Shown in pieces: positions 59,781 through 64,000 of a stretch of 64,000 bases of DNA (within the stretch, counting starts at the first letter, position 1; every line of letters starts with the position of its first letter). Location: the NCBI RefSeq assembly GCF_008329985.2, contig NZ_CP038437.2:3596001-3660000 (forward strand), written 5' to 3'. The position numbers were made by a program, and so were the translations under genes. The notes under the pieces were generated by a model, which was given only the letters and a program-made list of their open reading frames with translations, was not told the DNA's origin and made no database searches. The DNA comes from Halomonas binhaiensis. GTDB lineage: Bacteria > Pseudomonadota > Gammaproteobacteria > Pseudomonadales > Halomonadaceae.

Positions 59781-59811
59781 TCAGCCTAGCCAATGCAAAT
59801 GGAGAGGAATC

Positions 59812-61986
59812 ATGGCCAGTCAGACTTCACATTCCGAGGCGCATACCGACTCGGCAGTGAGCTCCTGCGGTGGATGCTGTTCATCACAGGCTCCCACTGC
59901 GGCCGAGCCAGCACCCCAGGTGAACAGCCAGCGACTGGTCCTGATCATCGACGAGCTCTGTTGCCCGAGCGAGGAACGTCAGTTGCGCAAGGCACTCGAG
60001 GACATGCCGGGCCTCGTCGAGCTGCGTTTCCAGTTCATCGATCGCCGACTCGAGATCCTGCATGACGGCATTGATACCGCCGATGCCATGGAACGTATTC
60101 GCCAACTTGGCATGAGCCCACGCACACAACGCGATCAGCAGACAGCACCTCAGCAGTCCTCCATCCCATGGACAAGGCTGGCCATTGCCGGTGCCATGGC
60201 CGTGGCCGCCGAGGTGCTCAACTGGGGCGGAAATGTTCCGCAGTGGGTACTGGCGGCACTGGCCCTCTGCGCCATTGCGCTGGTCGGGCTCGACACCTGG
60301 CGCAAGGGCTTCATTGCCTTGCGTCAGGGAAGCCTCAATATCAATGCGTTGATGAGCGTTGCCGTTACCGGTGCGCTGCTGATCGGCCACTGGGCCGAGG
60401 CCGCCATGGTGATTGTGCTGTTTACCATCTCCGAGCATGTCGAAGCACGCTCACTGCACCGTGCGCGCCAAGCCATTCGCGGACTACTCGACCTGGCGCC
60501 ACCGCGGGCCAGGGTGCAACAGCAGGATGGCGAATGGCGAGAGGTCGAGGCCGAACTCGTTCAGCCCGGCGACCTGCTGCGTGCACGTGCCGGTGAACGA
60601 CTGGCGCTGGATGGCGAGATTACCCGTGGCCATCCCTCGCTGGATGAATCGGCAATCACCGGGGAAAGTCTGCCCCGCGACAAGCAACCCGGCGACCAGG
60701 TCCATGCCGGCAGTATCAATCTCAACGGCGACATGGAGTACAGAGCAACCCGTGTAGTGTCGGATACCACCCTGGCGCGTATTATCCACGCCGTGGAACA
60801 GGCCCAGGCGAGCCGCGCTCCAACCCAGCGCATGATCGACCGCTTCGCGGCCGTCTATACCCCCGGTGTCTTCGTCCTTGCTCTGGCCACGGCCATCGCC
60901 TGGCCATTGCTGGGCCTGGGCCCCTGGTTGGATGGTGTCTATCGTGCTCTGGTGTTACTGGTCATTGCCTGCCCCTGTGCACTGGTCATCTCGACACCGG
61001 TCACCATCGTCAGCGGTCTGGCCGCGGCGGCGCGTCAGGGGATTCTGATCAAGGGCGGGGCTTACCTGGAGCAGGCCCAGCGCCTGAAGCAGGTGGTACT
61101 CGACAAGACCGGCACCCTGACCATCGGTCGCCCCAAGGTCAGTGACTGGCAGACCACCGGCCCCCTGAGCGCCGAGCAATGCGCCAGCCTGGCGCTATCG
61201 CTGGCCAGCAGTTCCAACCACCCCATATCGAGAGCCGTTGCCGAACATCTGCAGGGCACATCGCTGAGCGAGCTAGAAGGCATCGAGGAGCGCGGGGGAC
61301 GCGGCATGATCGCCTCTCATGAAGGACTGGCAATCTGGTTGGGCAATGCCCGTATGGCTCGCGAGTATGGTGCACAGGTGGATGAACAGACCACTCAGGC
61401 ACCGCTCTGGCTGGGTCGCGGTTCGCAAGTACTGGCCACCTTCCAGGTCAGCGACAGCCTGCGTTCCACCAGTCAGGCAGCCATTGACCGTCTGCATGAA
61501 CTGGGACTCAAGGTCAGCATCCTGAGTGGCGACAGCAAGCCGCGTGTGCAGGCAATCGCCGATCAGTTGAGCATCGATGAGGCCCACGGCGAACTGTTAC
61601 CCGAGGACAAGCTACGGCATCTCGAGCAACTGACACGCCAGGCGCCCACCGCCATGGTCGGCGATGGCATCAATGATGCACCAGCGCTGGCACGCGCCGA
61701 TCTCGGTATCGCCATGGGTGTAGCGGGCAGCGATGTCGCCATCGAGACCGCCGACGTGGCCTTGATGGATGACGACCTCGGCAAGTTGGCGCGGCTGGTG
61801 GAATTGTCACACGAGACCCGGCGCCTGCTGATCCAGAACATTGCTCTGGCCATCGGCATCAAGGTCGTGTTCCTGGCCCTCGCCCTGACCGGCCACGCCA
61901 CGCTGTGGATGGCTGTCTTCGCCGATATGGGCGCCAGCCTGCTGGTGGTCGCAAACGGGCTAAGGATTCTGCGTATTGTGCCATAG
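59812..61986 (+). CDS. Heavy-metal-exporting P1B-type ATPase (Pb/Cd/Zn)
   Basis: A 724-residue P-type ATPase. The N-terminus has cysteine-rich CGGCC (residues 19-23) and a metal-binding domain with CCPSEE (Cys50, Cys51, Glu54) instead of CxxC. CPC in the sixth helix (VIACPCALV), DKTGT for phosphorylation and the HP locus SSNHPISRAVAEHL are all present. The CC-x-x-E type motif is found in Pb/Cd/Zn exporters. It is under the MerR promoter described and divergent from merR. Confidence 0.93.
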   Translation: MASQTSHSEAHTDSAVSSCGGCCSSQAPTAAEPAPQVNSQRLVLIIDELCCPSEERQLRKALEDMPGLVELRFQFIDRRLEILHDGIDTADAMERIRQLGMSPRTQRDQQTAPQQSSIPWTRLAIAGAMAVAAEVLNWGGNVPQWVLAALALCAIALVGLDTWRKGFIALRQGSLNINALMSVAVTGALLIGHWAEAAMVIVLFTISEHVEARSLHRARQAIRGLLDLAPPRARVQQQDGEWREVEAELVQPGDLLRARAGERLALDGEITRGHPSLDESAITGESLPRDKQPGDQVHAGSINLNGDMEYRATRVVSDTTLARIIHAVEQAQASRAPTQRMIDRFAAVYTPGVFVLALATAIAWPLLGLGPWLDGVYRALVLLVIACPCALVISTPVTIVSGLAAAARQGILIKGGAYLEQAQRLKQVVLDKTGTLTIGRPKVSDWQTTGPLSAEQCASLALSLASSSNHPISRAVAEHLQGTSLSELEGIEERGGRGMIASHEGLAIWLGNARMAREYGAQVDEQTTQAPLWLGRGSQVLATFQVSDSLRSTSQAAIDRLHELGLKVSILSGDSKPRVQAIADQLSIDEAHGELLPEDKLRHLEQLTRQAPTAMVGDGINDAPALARADLGIAMGVAGSDVAIETADVALMDDDLGKLARLVELSHETRRLLIQNIALAIGIKVVFLALALTGHATLWMAVFADMGASLLVVANGLRILRIVP

Positions 61987-62129
61987 CGCGCCGCACAGCA
62001 AGAAGCTCCCGTATAATGGTGGATTGGAACTTGGCCAGGCTGCCTCCTGGCCGAGTCGGAACTTGGCTGTCGAACAGTAGTCTTATGGCCTCGTTCCAGA
62101 AACAACGCTTCCACCACAGGGAATCCTTC

Positions 62130-62930
62130 ATGCCCCATACTGCTGCTGCCTCTTCTCTGGCCCGCCCTTCATCCGCCTGGACAGGTTGGGGACAGTGGCT
62201 GGCGTTGATCACCATGACCCTGGACCATGTGGCCCGCTACCTGGCAACCGACAGTTGGGGTATGGGGTGGGTCGACAGCAGTGTCGGACGCATAGCCTTT
62301 CCTCTGTTTGCCGGCATGGTCGCCTGGCACGGCCTGTTCAACACCCGGGATCCGGTTCGCTATGCCCGACGCACCCTGGTGATCGGCCTGATCGCTCAGT
62401 TGCCCTATCAGTTGATGCCACGGGAAGCATTGTTCCAGCTCAATATCTGCTTCACCCTCACCCTTGGTTTGTTGGCCGGGGCCTGGCTGATGCAGTTGAC
62501 TCGTCGCATGGAGGACCAGCAGTTGGGCTATCCACGCCTGGCGCTGGAAACCCTGGGCGTGGCCTGCGCCTGGTATATTGCAGGCTTCTGGGTTGAATAT
62601 GGACATGAAGGATTGCTGCTGGTGCCATTCTTCATGCTTGCTGTGCGCCAGCTTCACCGTGGTGGTAACAGCATGCTGGAACGTCTGGAAGCGGTTGCCG
62701 CCTGCCTGCCGATACTCGCCATTGCCGGAATGATGAACAGCTCTGACATGGCCAAATCCATAACCGTTGCCACGACATTCAGTGTACTGCTAATGGCGTC
62801 CGGCGTTCATCGCATGGTGCCTGAAGCAACAATAAAGATGCCTCGTCGCCTATGGCTGGCCTGGTATCCAGGGCACTTCGCCGTCATTGCCGCCATTCTG
62901 CTGTGGACCGGCAACGCTGCATATCCCTGA
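62130..62930 (+). CDS. TraX-family membrane protein
   Basis: A 266-residue integral membrane protein with about 7 helices. ALITMTLDHVARYLATDSWGMGWVDSSVGRIAFPLFAGMVAWHGLFN is the TraX signature region. TraX acetylates F-pilin in conjugative plasmids; chromosomal homologues such as this one have no known role. The start at 62130 has AGGGA 8 bases upstream. There are no conjugation genes nearby. The stop codon is part of a 16-bp duplication. Confidence 0.85.
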   Translation: MPHTAAASSLARPSSAWTGWGQWLALITMTLDHVARYLATDSWGMGWVDSSVGRIAFPLFAGMVAWHGLFNTRDPVRYARRTLVIGLIAQLPYQLMPREALFQLNICFTLTLGLLAGAWLMQLTRRMEDQQLGYPRLALETLGVACAWYIAGFWVEYGHEGLLLVPFFMLAVRQLHRGGNSMLERLEAVAACLPILAIAGMMNSSDMAKSITVATTFSVLLMASGVHRMVPEATIKMPRRLWLAWYPGHFAVIAAILLWTGNAAYP

Positions 62931-62958
62931 AACCTGTTCTCACTGAAACCTGTTCTCA
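62927..62958 (+). repeat. 16-bp perfect tandem duplication at the TraX stop
   Basis: CTGAAACCTGTTCTCA occurs at 62927-62942 and 62943-62958, followed by a partial copy (CTGAAAACAGGA). The first copy includes the TGA stop. Confidence 0.92.
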
Positions 62959-62982
62959 CTGAAAACAGGACACGACTCCAGC

Positions 62983-63014
62983 AAGGGGAGTGAGGATCAT
63001 CCCTCACTCCCCTT
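62983..63014. terminator. Shared terminator between TraX and LysR genes
   Basis: AAGGGGAGTGAGG (62983-62995) pairs perfectly with CCTCACTCCCCTT (63002-63014) around ATCATC, then CTTTG on the + strand. It overlaps the LysR stop and can serve both convergent genes. Confidence 0.8.
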
Positions 63015-63960
63015 CTTTGTTCCCCTTCCTCCCTTCCTGCTCCACCTCCTCGGCTGGGCAAGATGCCCCTGGTCGCCGTTCTCCCAGAAACACCTTGAAC
63101 GCCTGCCACGCCGGACTGCGATAGCGATCCGGGTGCCACACCAGAGAAAAGTGACGCGTCAGGGGCAGGTCATGAGGCAGTGCCTTGAGCTCTCCTCTCT
63201 CCAGCTCGCCCCGTACACTCAAGCGCGACAGACATCCCAGGCCCAGTCCCGCGGCCACGGCTTGCTTTATTGCCTCGTGCTGCCCTAATTCCATGCGTAC
63301 CTTGAGCCGTATCAGCCTGGGCAGGACCGCCGCCTCCAGGACCTCACGAGATCCCGATCCCGGTTCACGCAGAATCCACTGCTCTGCGGCCAGGTCATCA
63401 TCTTCGACAAGTATCTTGCCGGCTAGAGGGTGCCCCGGGGCACAGACAATCTCCATGCGGTCCTCGCACCAGGGCTCACTGATCAGTCCAGGCTCATGGC
63501 AGCGCCCTTCGATCAACCCCAGATCTGCATCGAAGCGCTGCACATCGGAAATGACTTCACCGGTATTACGCAGTCGCAGGCGAAAATCCACACCCGGGTG
63601 CAGAGAACCAAACTCACCTGCCAGTGGCGGCAACAGATACGTGCCAATGGTGGCACTGGCCGAAATCACCAAGGTGCCATGCAGGATATCCTCTGGTTCT
63701 TCGGCAGCCGCAACAAAGTCCGCCAGGCCATCCAGTAGTTGCTCGGCACGAGGCAGCAGACGATGCCCCATGTCATTCAGGGTCAAGCGCCTCCCTGGGC
63801 GCTCGAACAGCGATACACCCAGTTGATGCTCAAGATCGGATAGCCCCTGGCTGGTGGCAGACTGGGAAAGACTGAGGCGCTGAGACGCTGCGCTGACAGT
63901 TCCCAGCCGGGCGACAGCAACAAAGATCTCGAGTTGGCGCAGAGTGATGTGAGATCGCAT
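63004..63960 (-). CDS. LysR-family regulator, YeiE/CysB-like group
   Basis: A 318-residue LysR protein. The N-terminal winged helix is QLEIFVAVARLGTVSAASQRLSLSQSATSQGLSDLEHQLGVSLFERPGRRLTL, and the effector domain has LHGTLVISASATIGTYLLPPLAGEFGSLHPGVDFRLRLRNTGEVISDVQRFDADLGLIEG. The last 20 residues are a charged tail (EEVEQEGRKGNKEGE). No divergent target lies inside the window; the gene probably regulates genes to the right. The 40 bases after the start show no feature. Confidence 0.88.
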   Translation of the reverse strand: MRSHITLRQLEIFVAVARLGTVSAASQRLSLSQSATSQGLSDLEHQLGVSLFERPGRRLTLNDMGHRLLPRAEQLLDGLADFVAAAEEPEDILHGTLVISASATIGTYLLPPLAGEFGSLHPGVDFRLRLRNTGEVISDVQRFDADLGLIEGRCHEPGLISEPWCEDRMEIVCAPGHPLAGKILVEDDDLAAEQWILREPGSGSREVLEAAVLPRLIRLKVRMELGQHEAIKQAVAAGLGLGCLSRLSVRGELERGELKALPHDLPLTRHFSLVWHPDRYRSPAWQAFKVFLGERRPGASCPAEEVEQEGRKGNKEGE

Positions 63961-64000
63961 ATCGGTTTTACCGAAGAGTGGATTCGTTATTTACTGATAA

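Noticed and set aside
62130..62930. Sign of an integrated conjugative element from the TraX homologue
   Set aside because: No integrase, relaxase, tRNA or direct repeat is seen nearby.

Overview
The window looks like chromosomal DNA of a halophilic gammaproteobacterium, most likely a Halomonas-like member of the Halomonadaceae. The reasons are GC-rich coding DNA with AT-rich intergenic control regions, acidic proteins, three TRAP transporter sets, and DmlA, AstE and MtfA enzymes of gammaproteobacterial type. I cannot name the species. I see no rRNA, tRNA, CRISPR, phage or insertion-sequence gene. The window is metabolic: uptake and breakdown of small organic acids and purines, with much of the carbon converging on glyoxylate.

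Layout. (1) 1-8043: two divergent TRAP operons. The leftward one carries a maleate-isomerase-like gene. The rightward one carries a racemase-fold gene that has lost both catalytic cysteines, and ends in a GntR/FCD regulator. A 13-bp motif recurs at both promoters and at the regulator gene. (2) 8074-19855: purine catabolism. allE and allA lie opposite a YfcC-family carrier, followed by puuE, an allantoin/hydantoin racemase, two NCS1 permeases, a GntR/FCD regulator, membrane urate hydroxylase puuD, uraH and uraD. A TGTATACA palindrome recurs at four promoter regions here. Allantoate amidohydrolase is missing. (3) 20241-26947: a PepSY-like secreted protein, a GST, lactate permease, a gamma-carbonic-anhydrase homologue, an alanine/glycine:Na+ symporter and an HTH protein.

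(4) 27036-42923: a large 2-hydroxyacid/glyoxylate region. A leftward set has TRAP genes, a crotonase, a class III CoA-transferase, a glyoxylate-type aminotransferase and a FAD/Fe-S dehydrogenase. A GlcG-like gene and a GntR/FCD regulator follow, then glcDEFG. I recognise no described pathway with this gene set. (5) 43002-64000: a mixed region with an EamA exporter, mtfA, a TVP38 protein, a diguanylate cyclase, a glycosyltransferase, a dmlR/dmlA pair, a methyltransferase, a lipocalin, an SMP-30 enzyme, astE with a basic amino acid ABC importer, msrB-msrA, a Pb/Cd MerR regulator with its P-type ATPase, TraX and a LysR regulator.

Two cross-cutting patterns are the most interesting. First, at least twelve short tandem duplications with periods of 7 to 19 bp sit at gene junctions. 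Several include the stop codon of the upstream gene, and the only array inside a gene has a period of 15, which keeps the frame. Second, distinct operator-like palindromes form separate sets. One matches the E. coli IclR/AllR consensus at both allA and glcD, which predicts a glyoxylate-responsive regulator encoded elsewhere. Another matches the PdhR/LldR/GlcC-type consensus at lctP and glcD.
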